Part shown: positions 45,362-54,567 of the stretch, piece by piece
How positions within the stretch are numbered: position 1 is the stretch's first letter
Layout of the letters: the number at the start of each line of letters is the position of its first letter
NCBI RefSeq assembly: GCF_015062615.1
Contig: NZ_SUUH01000005.1
Coordinates: 96,968 to 160,967 of the forward strand
Origin: Denitrobacterium detoxificans
GTDB taxonomy: Bacteria; Actinomycetota; Coriobacteriia; Coriobacteriales; Eggerthellaceae
Direction: 5' to 3'
DNA length: 64,000 nucleotides
The notes under the pieces: model-generated
Told to the model about the DNA's origin: nothing
Seen by the model: the letters and a program-made list of their open reading frames with translations, nothing else
The model's database searches: none
Made by a program: the position numbers and the translations under genes

Positions 45362-47280
45362 TGAGGGTTTCTTCCGTTTGCCGTATAGCCTTGTCGTTCG
45401 TGTTGGCGTTTTCTCTTACGTGGGGCGCGCAGGGAGCGTTCGCTGCTGGGTCTTCCGACGCGAGCGATGGTACTTCTTCGGGCGCATCGGGCTCGACGGG
45501 CGATTCCAGTGGCTCGTTGGATAATTCCGGTGGTTCGTCTACGCAGCCAACGACGCATTACGTCGAAGATATCGGCATCTACGATCATGACAGCCCGCGT
45601 ACGGTGTATGCCTACGCCACGAGCAAGGCGGGGTCAGCCGAGATTAGCTCGCGCGGCGGTCAGATTGACTTTGACGCCCTTTCCGTTTGGGATGATGGCT
45701 CTTCCGAGGGCGGGTATTCCAATGTGACGTGGAGCGTGGACGACGCAAGCGTGGCAACGATCGATGCCCGTTCCGGCGAACTCACGGCGAAGTCCAACGG
45801 CACCGTTACGGTCACCTGTTCTACCACGAAGCCGGGCGAGACGAATGGCTCCACACTTGAAGCCCAGGTGAATGTAACCATTACGGGGCAAGACACCGCG
45901 CCGTTCGTTACGAAGATTGTGCTGTGCGGCGAAGACGGCGTCCCCATCGATGGATCGTATTCGTTTCCCAAGGGCTCCGAGTTGGCAACGGCCGAACTGG
46001 ACCTGCAGGCTGCGGTAACGGTGTATGACCCCGTTGCGAGCTCGAGCACGGTGTATCAGGTTACGCCTGCGTCGGGGCTTGCTTCGCAAACGGGCGGCGA
46101 GCTTCCCGATCTTACGTGGAGCGTGACGGTGGGCGCGTTTGGCACCGTAAGCGAGGAGGGCATATACCGTCCGTCGGTGGCTGCTACGAATGAAGTCGTG
46201 GCGTCCTCTACGGCTGGTGAAAGCGGGGCGCTGGTGACCGGCAGCATTGCCGTTATCATGCCCGATGAAAACGATAACGGCCAGGGTAGCGACGCCCACC
46301 CGCAGGATACGCTCACTATCGAAGCCGAATGGGAGACCCAACCGGGCGTCATTGCCATTTCCAAGACCTTCACGGTAGACGATCTTGAGGCCCTTGGCAC
46401 GAGCGTAAAGGCGTATACCGCCCTGGGTGGCGGCTCGTACATTACGCTTACCGGTCGTGGCCCGAACCTGTATGACGTGCTGGAGGCTGCGGGGGTGGAT
46501 ACCAGCGGCGGCGTGAAGAGCCTGCAGGTCAAGGCGTACGATAGCGATTTTACGATCAGCTGGTCATTGCTGGGTGAGACGGGCCGTTACTTCTACCCGA
46601 ATATTGACATCGGCAGCTATGCCGAGGCGGAGCCCGTGTGGCCGATGATTGCCATCGATTCGAAGGAAGCGGTCAATTCGTGCACCGTGTATTCCGCCGA
46701 CGAGCTTTCCGACGCAACGCGTTTCCGTCTGCTGTTCGGCGCCACGCAGGATGGTGGCACTACCACGAGCAAGCAGATCAAGTGGATTCATACGATTCAT
46801 ATCGTCTTGGCGGGGTCCCCACCGGCAACGAATGGTTCCTCGGAAGGAACGGGGAGCGGAAGCGACGACGCCGATTCTGGCTCATCGCAAGGGGGGAGTA
46901 CCTCGGCAAATGCGACAAGCGGTTCGGGTAGCGATTCCGCCAACGCTACGGTAGCGGGCGAGGCGTCTGGGCAAGATGACGCTTCGGATGTCACCGAGCA
47001 AGCTGATAGCGGCGCGCAGGGAACCGCCGACGATACCACCCCCGCTTCCACTTCCGAAGAGGAAGCGGAGACGCAGGATGGAAGCGCCAACGAGCGTGCC
47101 TGGTCGGTGCTCCAGGCGGTAAGCAATAACCAGTCGATTGCCGATCAGTTGGATGTTGAGAACCCGTTCGAGCCCTTTGCGCTGCCTAGTGCGGCGGGGC
47201 TTGTTGCCGCGGGTGGCGTGGAGTCGTTCGTGCGATTCCGCATGCAGGTGCGCAGCCCAAAGGGCGTTGCAGGCAAATAG
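45361..47280 (+). CDS. Secreted Ig-like protein of the importer operon
   Basis: 639 residues, start overlapping the binding protein's stop by one base. Signal peptide to about residue 29 (GAFAAG). A Ser/Gly linker precedes a Big2-type domain (about 80-175, VTWSVDDASVATIDARSGEL), a second beta domain (about 180-300) and a domain at about 320-475 (TFTVDDLEALGTSVKAYTAL, LTGRGPNLYDVLEAAGVD) also found in the DUF5648 protein at 51944. The tail is acidic, Ser/Gly/Thr-rich, and ends in a weak hydrophobic segment and basic residues. It has no DUF5648 and no LPXTG. Its operon position suggests it captures or presents the importer's ligand at the surface (inference). Confidence 0.8.
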   Translation: MRVSSVCRIALSFVLAFSLTWGAQGAFAAGSSDASDGTSSGASGSTGDSSGSLDNSGGSSTQPTTHYVEDIGIYDHDSPRTVYAYATSKAGSAEISSRGGQIDFDALSVWDDGSSEGGYSNVTWSVDDASVATIDARSGELTAKSNGTVTVTCSTTKPGETNGSTLEAQVNVTITGQDTAPFVTKIVLCGEDGVPIDGSYSFPKGSELATAELDLQAAVTVYDPVASSSTVYQVTPASGLASQTGGELPDLTWSVTVGAFGTVSEEGIYRPSVAATNEVVASSTAGESGALVTGSIAVIMPDENDNGQGSDAHPQDTLTIEAEWETQPGVIAISKTFTVDDLEALGTSVKAYTALGGGSYITLTGRGPNLYDVLEAAGVDTSGGVKSLQVKAYDSDFTISWSLLGETGRYFYPNIDIGSYAEAEPVWPMIAIDSKEAVNSCTVYSADELSDATRFRLLFGATQDGGTTTSKQIKWIHTIHIVLAGSPPATNGSSEGTGSGSDDADSGSSQGGSTSANATSGSGSDSANATVAGEASGQDDASDVTEQADSGAQGTADDTTPASTSEEEAETQDGSANERAWSVLQAVSNNQSIADQLDVENPFEPFALPSAAGLVAAGGVESFVRFRMQVRSPKGVAGK

Positions 47281-47322
47281 CGTATCGAAGGCGGAAGGGT
47301 CCGTGGGAAGGATGCATGTCTG

Positions 47323-50300
47323 ATGAGCGTAGTGAAACGAGGGATGGCAGCCGTTTTGGCGTTGGCCTTGGCTGCGGCGTGCCTGGTGGTGGGCGTGGGC
47401 GTAGCGCGCGCCTTGTCGACCGACCCCACGTATGATTGGTATACGCCAGGCCAGAGCTCCTACGTGCTGAGCACGGTGGGCGACATTTGCGGCTTTGCCA
47501 ATTTGGTAAATGGCACGGCCGACGTGGATGGCGACGGCGTAGCCGATGAGGCGGTTACGTTCCAGGGGGTTACGGTTACGGTGGCCGAGTCTTGGAACGG
47601 GTCGTATAGCTTTGGTGGCATGTCGTGGACGCCCATCGGTAGCGCCGAGCATCCCTTCCTTGGGTCGTTCGATGGCGGGGGAAGCACCTTCGACAACTTC
47701 CGCATCTGCGTGGGCACCAGCGATGCCGACGCTATCGACCGTACACGTTACCTGGGCTTCTTTGGGTATGTGGGTGGCGACGTGAGCAACGTTGCCATTG
47801 GCTCGAATGCAAGCCTCGTGGCGGAAAGCGACACGCTTGTGTTCGATCACGTGGGCATGGTTGCCGGGTATTGTGGCGGCTCGCTGTCCAACTGCTCGAA
47901 TGCAGCTTCCGTGCAGGTGTCTTCAAATGCGGTGCAGACCAAGGGTGCCCTTCAGATGGTGGGCTATGTGGGCGGCGTGGCGGGCACGTGCGCCGGTAGT
48001 GTAACCAACTGCTCGAATGCGGGGGCGCTTACCGTGTCGTCGGGTACCACGCCGGAAACCGACCTGGAGACTTCGCGCATCGTGCAGTACGTAGGCGGTG
48101 TCGTGGGCTTCTGCGGTGATGAGACGCGTGTGGGAACGTCGACGGAGGCGGTTGAATCAGAAGCGTCGCAGCATGGCAGCATATCGGGTTGCACGAACGT
48201 GGCCCAGATCACCGTCGATACGCCAAGCACCTCGGGCGTCGATCGCTTTGGCAGCACCGCGTATGCCCGCAGCGAAGCTGTGGGTGGCATCGTGGGGTAT
48301 AGCCAGGGTTCCGTTTCGAACTGCGTGAATGGCGAGCAGGCCTCGAATGACAGCGTGTCTAATGTTGGGTACATTCGCGCCGAGCACGGCACGAGCGTGG
48401 GCGGTATTGTGGGGTCTTTGCGCTACTTCATGCAGCAAGACAACGTCACCACTATTGCTTCGGGCGACGACGGCAACGAAAAAGACGCCCTTGTACTCTC
48501 CAATTGCGTGAACTACGGCGATTTGTATGGCCTGAATTCCGTGGGTGGCATTGCCGGCGCCACGGGTAGCTACACCACCATCTCGGGTTGCATGAACATG
48601 TACAAGACGTATACCTCGGGTGATACCACCACCGAAGTGCGTTCGTTTGTGGTGGCCACGCGTTGGAACAAGCCTGCCCCCGCGGGCATCGTGGGCAATG
48701 CGCATGGTGATGTGTGCTACTGCGCGAACTTTGCAACCATCATGAGCGGTACGTGGAAAGACGAATCCACGCGTTCGGTAGATGTGGCGAGCGGTTATTA
48801 CGCATCGGGCATCGCGGGCTTTCTGGTGCATTACGAAAAGAAGGACGAGACCACGAACGTCTACGAGCCGTCTTCTCCCATCCCCGAGTGCTATGGCTGC
48901 TATAACGAGGGCACCATTCTGGCCAAGAGCGGCATGCGCCAGCGTAGTATCGTTGGCCAGAACGATGGGTATACGCACGACAACATCTCGCTGAAGGGTG
49001 TGGTCGAAAACGACAACTGCGTTTACGGCGATGAAGAGGACGAGACGGAGGCTTCGGGTTCCGTGTCGAATAATGTCGTGTACACGGCTGAGCAGCTGCG
49101 CTCTTCCGATGCTGTGGCCCTTCTGAATACGATGGCCAACAAGGGCGGTTGGAGCACGTACTGGGTTTCCTCCGATGGTGATGCGGAAAGCTTCGATTCG
49201 AATATGGGTTACCCCATGATTTCGTGGAATTCGCCCTGGACCTCCGCGAATGACCTTTCTGCGGGTACGGCCGTCGTAACGGAGAACGCTATTTACACAG
49301 GTGGCGAAAGCGTACCTTCCGTGAGCGTAACGTTGGCGGGTCAACAGCTCGTGCAGAACGTCGATTTCTACGTCGAGCCACAAGCGGGCGCCGTGGAGTT
49401 GGGCGATGGCTATTTGGCTACCATACATGGCATGGGCGCGTATTCGGGGACCATTTCGGGTGTGTCGTATAGCATCGTTGCGGGCAGCATCGCGTCGTGT
49501 ACGGTTACCGCCACCGCAGTGAGTTTCAATTACGAGTCTCAGATGCCCACCGAGGCGTCTCTGAAGGTGACGTCTGGAACCGTTACGCTTGATCCTTCCG
49601 AGTATCGCATCGTGAGCGTGAAGGATTCCAAGGGCAATGAAACCGATGCGCCTACGAACGCGGGAGCGTACACCGTGACCATCGAGCCCGTCGAAGGTTC
49701 CACCCGCTTTGCCGCAGGCACTCAGGCTACGGGCACGTATCGCATTAAGCCCGTGGATTTGCTTCGCGAGTGCAGCTACGACAACGTCGTGTTGACGTAT
49801 GCCGGTCAAACGTATCCGTGGGTGAAGTCCACCTCTAATAGTGAAGAAGCGTCCAATCCTTCTACCACGCTTCCGTATGCCGGCGGAACGCCTGTTGAGC
49901 CCACTGTTTCCGGGGTTACATATACGGTGAATGGCGTAACGCACACGTTGGAAGAGGGCGTGGATTACAGGCTCGTATATGGCAATGCGAATTCCGATGA
50001 CGGCAATTCGGCTTCGTCGGACAAGAACAATGTTGGCGTTGCGGGTGGAAGCACGATTGGCTCCGTAACGGTGCGTTACGTTTCGAACTCCAACTTCATC
50101 AACTACGCGAACATGTTCTTCAATATCACCGACTCGGGCGAAGCGCTCGATCTGGCGTATGCCACCTACAGCGCCCCCGATCAGGTGTACGACGGAACGG
50201 CATTTACGCCGGTGACCCTGTATTACGGTGGTGCCGAGCTTACGTGTGGAACCGATTACGACATCGAGTACCAGAACAACGTGGAAGCGGGCACGGCAAC

Positions 50301-51654
50301 GTTTACCGCCACGGGCAAGGGCGCCTATACGGGCACGATTTCCGGGTCATTCCAGATTGCCGATGCCCCCGTGTATGAATTGCTCTATAGCTATGACACT
50401 GAGACGGCTACGGCTGCCGTTACGGGCGTGGAAGTATATTCGCAGCGCGATTACGTGGATATTGCCATTCCCGCTGCAGTCGAGCACGATGGCGTTGCCT
50501 ACGAGGTGACGTCTATTGCCAGCAACGCTTTCGGTGGCGAGCTGCAGACCGACTACGAGGGCAGCCTTGCCAATACGTCGAAGCTGAAGGTTCGTGCCGT
50601 GTCTATTCCCGCTACGGTAACGACCATCGGAAACTACGCCTTTGGCTCGGCGAATACCAGCTACGGCGGTACGTTGAGCGAGGTGACGTTTGCCGAGAGC
50701 TCGAAGCTCACCACTATTGGCGATCACGCATTTGCCTACTGCACGAACATTACGAGTATTACGTTGCCCGAATACGTTGACGTGCTTGATTCTTCGGCGT
50801 TCAAGGGGTGTACGGGCCTTACGTCGCTTACGTTCCTGACGCAGGATCCTTCTTTGCCGTCGTCTATTGCGACGAGTAGGACCAAGGGAGCGTTTGCGGG
50901 TTGCGCTGGCGTTTCGGTTACGTGTTATCCGAGTGCGACTGCTGTGCGTGAGCTTGTTGCGGCGAATAGTGACGATGTAGCTGGCACGAATGGTGGCGCG
51001 CGCTTTACATTGGTGCCGTTTAGCCTGGAAGACGCGCAGATTTCCTTCGATGCGTCTACGTACGACTATACGGGCAGCGCCATCGAACCCACGGTTTCGG
51101 TAAGTGTGGGTAACGCGGTTCTTGCCGAAGGTACGGATTATACGCTTGCCTATTCCAATAACGTGAACGTGGGAACCGCCACGGTTACCGTTACGGGCGT
51201 GGGGTCGTGGACGGGAAGCGCCACGGCGCAGTTCACCATCGTGGCGGAAGCAGTGCCCATGAATCGTCTGTACAACCCCAATGGCGGCGAGCACTTCTAT
51301 ACGGCAAGCGCGTCCGAGCGCGATTACTTGGTGAAGCTGGGCTGGGTCTACGAGGGCATTGGATGGACGGCGCCCTCGAGTAGCAACACGCCCGTGTATC
51401 GTTTGTACAACCCGAATGGGGGAGACCATCACTACACGGCAAGCGTGGAGGAGCGCGACGGCTTGGTGAAGGTTGGCTGGGTCTACGAGGGCATTGGCTG
51501 GTATTCCGACGACGCCAAGACCGTTGCATTGTACAGGCAGTACAACCCCAACGCCCAGTCTGGTTCTCATAACTACACCACGAGTAAGGAAGAGAATGAC
51601 ATGCTCGTGAAGGTTGGCTGGCGTGCCGAGGGTATTGGCTGGTACGGCCTGTAG
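47323..51654 (+). CDS. Large secreted protein of the importer operon: GLUG-like repeats, BspA-like repeats, DUF5648
   Basis: 1443 residues. Signal peptide to about residue 31. The N-terminal 600 residues contain GLUG/filamentous-haemagglutinin-like units (GGVAGTCAGSVTNCSNAGAL, VGGIVGYSQGSVSNCVNG), forming a beta-helix typical of adhesins and some haem-binding surface proteins. Beta domains follow, then a BspA-like LRR stretch (about 1040-1190), an Ig-like domain (EGTDYTLAYSNNVNVGTAT) and three DUF5648 repeats. It starts 42 bases after the previous gene with GGGAAGGA upstream, so it is probably the last gene of the MotA-like/importer operon. Confidence 0.85.
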   Translation: MSVVKRGMAAVLALALAAACLVVGVGVARALSTDPTYDWYTPGQSSYVLSTVGDICGFANLVNGTADVDGDGVADEAVTFQGVTVTVAESWNGSYSFGGMSWTPIGSAEHPFLGSFDGGGSTFDNFRICVGTSDADAIDRTRYLGFFGYVGGDVSNVAIGSNASLVAESDTLVFDHVGMVAGYCGGSLSNCSNAASVQVSSNAVQTKGALQMVGYVGGVAGTCAGSVTNCSNAGALTVSSGTTPETDLETSRIVQYVGGVVGFCGDETRVGTSTEAVESEASQHGSISGCTNVAQITVDTPSTSGVDRFGSTAYARSEAVGGIVGYSQGSVSNCVNGEQASNDSVSNVGYIRAEHGTSVGGIVGSLRYFMQQDNVTTIASGDDGNEKDALVLSNCVNYGDLYGLNSVGGIAGATGSYTTISGCMNMYKTYTSGDTTTEVRSFVVATRWNKPAPAGIVGNAHGDVCYCANFATIMSGTWKDESTRSVDVASGYYASGIAGFLVHYEKKDETTNVYEPSSPIPECYGCYNEGTILAKSGMRQRSIVGQNDGYTHDNISLKGVVENDNCVYGDEEDETEASGSVSNNVVYTAEQLRSSDAVALLNTMANKGGWSTYWVSSDGDAESFDSNMGYPMISWNSPWTSANDLSAGTAVVTENAIYTGGESVPSVSVTLAGQQLVQNVDFYVEPQAGAVELGDGYLATIHGMGAYSGTISGVSYSIVAGSIASCTVTATAVSFNYESQMPTEASLKVTSGTVTLDPSEYRIVSVKDSKGNETDAPTNAGAYTVTIEPVEGSTRFAAGTQATGTYRIKPVDLLRECSYDNVVLTYAGQTYPWVKSTSNSEEASNPSTTLPYAGGTPVEPTVSGVTYTVNGVTHTLEEGVDYRLVYGNANSDDGNSASSDKNNVGVAGGSTIGSVTVRYVSNSNFINYANMFFNITDSGEALDLAYATYSAPDQVYDGTAFTPVTLYYGGAELTCGTDYDIEYQNNVEAGTATFTATGKGAYTGTISGSFQIADAPVYELLYSYDTETATAAVTGVEVYSQRDYVDIAIPAAVEHDGVAYEVTSIASNAFGGELQTDYEGSLANTSKLKVRAVSIPATVTTIGNYAFGSANTSYGGTLSEVTFAESSKLTTIGDHAFAYCTNITSITLPEYVDVLDSSAFKGCTGLTSLTFLTQDPSLPSSIATSRTKGAFAGCAGVSVTCYPSATAVRELVAANSDDVAGTNGGARFTLVPFSLEDAQISFDASTYDYTGSAIEPTVSVSVGNAVLAEGTDYTLAYSNNVNVGTATVTVTGVGSWTGSATAQFTIVAEAVPMNRLYNPNGGEHFYTASASERDYLVKLGWVYEGIGWTAPSSSNTPVYRLYNPNGGDHHYTASVEERDGLVKVGWVYEGIGWYSDDAKTVALYRQYNPNAQSGSHNYTTSKEENDMLVKVGWRAEGIGWYGL

Positions 51655-51733
51655 TGGTGTGGCTTGGTGGGTTGCGCAGGGTTTGCCGTCCAACGGTTGG
51701 GCTTTGACGCCGTTTCCCATGCTCCCGCGTACC

Positions 51734-51847
51734 TTTTCCGGAAAAGGACGGTTTTCGGGGGGCATGGGCCATAAGCGGAAGAAGCGACCTGGGGAAATGC
51801 GTTCGTAGAGCGCGAGAAGGCGTCCTTTTCCGGAAAAGGACATGCCC
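51734..51847. repeat. Paired TTTTCCGGAAAA palindromes, locus 2
   Basis: Copies at 51734-51745 and 51836-51847, extended to CCTTTTCCGGAAAAGG, are 102 bases apart. CGACCTGGGG (51785-51794) lies between them, as in locus 1 at 10639-10753. The stretch sits between two DUF5648 genes. Confidence 0.6.
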
Positions 51848-51943
51848 ATAGGGTCTCATTGGCGGGCATGAGGGCATCCGTGCATTGGTAATTATCCGCA
51901 ACAAAGAAGAAATGCGGATGAGAATAAAGGAAGGAGTTGCAGG

Positions 51944-53290
51944 ATGGGAGAACGCGTGCAAAGTGCGTTGCTTAAATCGAGCAAAATACGAAAGGTGGTG
52001 GGACTGTTTGCGGCGAGTGTGTTTGCGCTTGCCGTGGCGGGCGCGGTTGCGCAGCCTGCTCAGGCGTATGCAGATAGTGCGTCGCTGATTTCCGTTTATC
52101 AGAAGACGGGCAATCACGATGCGACGCTGGCCAAGAGCTATACCCAAGAAGAATTCGAGGCGCTGCAGAGCAGCGGTTCGCCTGTTTCGGGCCTGTATTA
52201 CAAGGGTGGCGTTTGGAACGTGACGACGGCAGCGACGTACGTATCGCTAACCGATCTGCTGAGCGACGCGGGCGTGGCGTGGGGCAGCGGCGACTACGTT
52301 AGCTGGGGTGGCGATGCCTCCCAGGGCAAGGCGACCAACGAGTTGACGTACGAGGCGAATTCGCAGCTGAAGTTCTTCCCCAGCACGACGTCTTCGGAAA
52401 CGGATGCTACGAGCTATATTGCTGCTCCCATGGTGCTTTCCATTACGGAATGCACGTCGGCGGTTCAGACGACCGCTACCGATGCGGTTGCGTACAACGT
52501 TGCCAACGCTTCGACCACCAACGAAGTGCGCACGGTAATGGGTTCCCTTACCGATGAATACCTGGCTGGTTCTGGTACCACGATTGCCGGCAAGCGTCTG
52601 TGGAATCAGACCGATTCGTTGCTCGTTGTTCATAAGGGTGACCTCTCGGAGTGCACTATTTCTGCGATTGCGAACCAGGTCTTCACGGGCGAGGCTATCG
52701 AGCCTGAAGTAACGGTGACCGACGGCGATATCACGCTCGAGGAGAACGTTGACTACTCGGTGGAATACAAGAACAATACCGAGCTTGGCACCGCTACGGT
52801 GACCATTACCGGAATGGGCAGCTACGAGGGCGAGCAGAGCACTACGTTCCTAATCGTTTCCGATCCTGCTTCGGCTCAGGCGCTGTTCCGTCTGTACAAC
52901 CCCAATTCGGGTGAGCACTTCTACACGGCTTCCGAGGAAGAGCGTGATGGCCTTACGGTTCTGGGCTGGACGTATGAGGGCATTGGCTGGTATGCGCCTT
53001 CCAGCTCCGCGACGCCGGTCTATCGCCTGTACAACCCCAATGGCGGCGATCATCATTACACGATGAGCACCGAGGAGCGTGATTGGCTGAGTGGGCTCGG
53101 TTGGAAGTACGAGGGCATCGGTTGGTATTCCGATGACGCTCAGTCCGTGGAAGTGCTGCGCGAATACAATCCGAATGCCATCTCGGGTGCGCATAACTTC
53201 ACCACGAGCGCAAGCGAGCACAAGAACCTCGTTTCGCTTGGCTGGAATGACGAGGGTACCGCCTGGTATGGCGTTGCCGTAAACGGCTAG
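51944..53290 (+). CDS. Secreted protein with importer-operon-type domain, Ig-like domain and DUF5648
   Basis: 448 residues; AAGGAAGGAG lies 8-17 bases before ATG 51944. Signal peptide to about residue 42 (AQAYADS). The first domain (about 45-225: SYTQEEFEALQSSG, then TYVSLTDLLSDAGV) shares its layout with the domain at 320-475 of the protein at 45361. An Ig-like domain (LEENVDYSVEYKNNTELGTA) and three DUF5648 repeats complete it. It follows the importer operon after about 290 bases and probably has its own promoter. Function unknown; a surface binding role is plausible. Confidence 0.82.
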   Translation: MGERVQSALLKSSKIRKVVGLFAASVFALAVAGAVAQPAQAYADSASLISVYQKTGNHDATLAKSYTQEEFEALQSSGSPVSGLYYKGGVWNVTTAATYVSLTDLLSDAGVAWGSGDYVSWGGDASQGKATNELTYEANSQLKFFPSTTSSETDATSYIAAPMVLSITECTSAVQTTATDAVAYNVANASTTNEVRTVMGSLTDEYLAGSGTTIAGKRLWNQTDSLLVVHKGDLSECTISAIANQVFTGEAIEPEVTVTDGDITLEENVDYSVEYKNNTELGTATVTITGMGSYEGEQSTTFLIVSDPASAQALFRLYNPNSGEHFYTASEEERDGLTVLGWTYEGIGWYAPSSSATPVYRLYNPNGGDHHYTMSTEERDWLSGLGWKYEGIGWYSDDAQSVEVLREYNPNAISGAHNFTTSASEHKNLVSLGWNDEGTAWYGVAVNG

Positions 53291-53324
53291 TCCTGCTTGC
53301 TTGTTGCGCAAGCGGCATCTACTT

Positions 53325-53352
53325 GGAAAGGGCCCTCCGGGGCCCTTTCCTT
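53325..53352 (+). terminator. Terminator after the last DUF5648 gene
   Basis: GGAAAGGGCCC/GGGCCCTTTCC around TCCG. Identical to the hairpin at 40812, and about 35 bases further downstream (from CCCTTGTTCGTGG) also resemble that locus. Confidence 0.75.
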
Positions 53353-53478
53353 ATGCCCTGCGTGAACAAGCGACGGAGGTATGTTTGCGGTTGTCGCTCG
53401 CGACACGCGAGTTGTTCGCGTGAACGAACCTCCCTTGTTCGTGGTTAGACGCTATTAGCCGAAACCTACGCTTGTGCG

Positions 53479-54222
53479 TTACGCATGGATGAACTCTTCG
53501 ATTTCCTTCACGTATTCCTTGGTGTGCGCGGCAACGTATCCGCAATGCGGGTAGCCTTTGCGAATGGTAATGCCAACGTTTGGCATGCACGTGGCGATGC
53601 CGCGGCGGGATTGGCGGAATGTGGGGTCCTTGCTGCCGTAGTCAAGGTGCAAGCGTGCTTGCTGTTCGGGCGTGAGCTTCGCAAGGGGGTAATTGCAGCA
53701 GGTGTGACAGATGGCATCGATATCGCTGTCGGTGATGCGGTTGAAGTTCCTGGTCATCATCACGGCACGCTCGTGTCCGTATTTGTCTTCGAGTCCCTTC
53801 GATGCCTCAACGGAGTGCTTGGAGAGCGAGCGCTTCTTCTGCTTGAACATGGTTTTGAAGGCGAACTCGAAGAAGGGCGCGCTTTCGCGGAAGAGCACGC
53901 CATCGAACCAGGCGTGATGGATGTTGAAGCCGTTGTCCAGAAAGAGGCGCCAGCCAACGGCGACGCCCAGCGAGGAACCGTACACCAGCTCGATATCCGT
54001 TATGCCTTGTTTTACCAGGTAGTGCTTCAGCTGCGCGCATTCGTCATCGGCGCTTACGTATGCACCAGCATCGCCGTGACCGCCCTGGTCGGGCGCGATG
54101 ATGTGATACGAGTTCGCGAAGTGGGGGCTCATCATGCGATAGATATCTTCCCCCGACATCATCATGGGTGCGAGCAGGATAACAGTGGGGTCGTCTGGGT
54201 TTCCGTATTCGTGTACGAACAT
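53479..54222 (-). CDS. Alpha/beta hydrolase
   Basis: 247 residues. An oxyanion-side strand VILLAPMMMSGEDIY, then the family's acid/Gly stretch APDQGGHGDAG, then the nucleophile elbow GSSLG inside LVYGSSLGVAVGW. The catalytic histidine is probably the one in GYPHCGY. No signal peptide, so it is cytoplasmic. The lid region (RESAPFFEFAFKTMFKQKKR) is typical of small esterase-like members. The substrate is unknown. Isolated on the minus strand; the ribosome site is weak. Confidence 0.85.
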   Translation of the reverse strand: MFVHEYGNPDDPTVILLAPMMMSGEDIYRMMSPHFANSYHIIAPDQGGHGDAGAYVSADDECAQLKHYLVKQGITDIELVYGSSLGVAVGWRLFLDNGFNIHHAWFDGVLFRESAPFFEFAFKTMFKQKKRSLSKHSVEASKGLEDKYGHERAVMMTRNFNRITDSDIDAICHTCCNYPLAKLTPEQQARLHLDYGSKDPTFRQSRRGIATCMPNVGITIRKGYPHCGYVAAHTKEYVKEIEEFIHA

Positions 54223-54567
54223 AGTGCAGGTCCAATCAGTTTGGTATGTCTAACTCTCTCCTTGCCGAGGATACTCCTACTCCCACCGCCTTGACCAGCA
54301 ATTTCCCCGTTAGCCTCGAACGACATCCAAGCGTCACAATCGCTTCATGCAGCGCGCCCCTCAGGTGGTCTTTTTTGGCGATTCGCGAAAGCCCGCGACA
54401 AATCGGCGTCTCGGAACTGACCCAGAAAGCTTGCGAGAAAGAATGCTCCATTCCCGCTCACCAGCGCAGTATTGAAAACTGGGCGCAAGACCCGCGGTCG
54501 AATCCCACTTCCTCCGCCCCGCGCGCTAGCAGGGAAAGGGCCTGTTTTTTGCAAACAGGGATAACAT

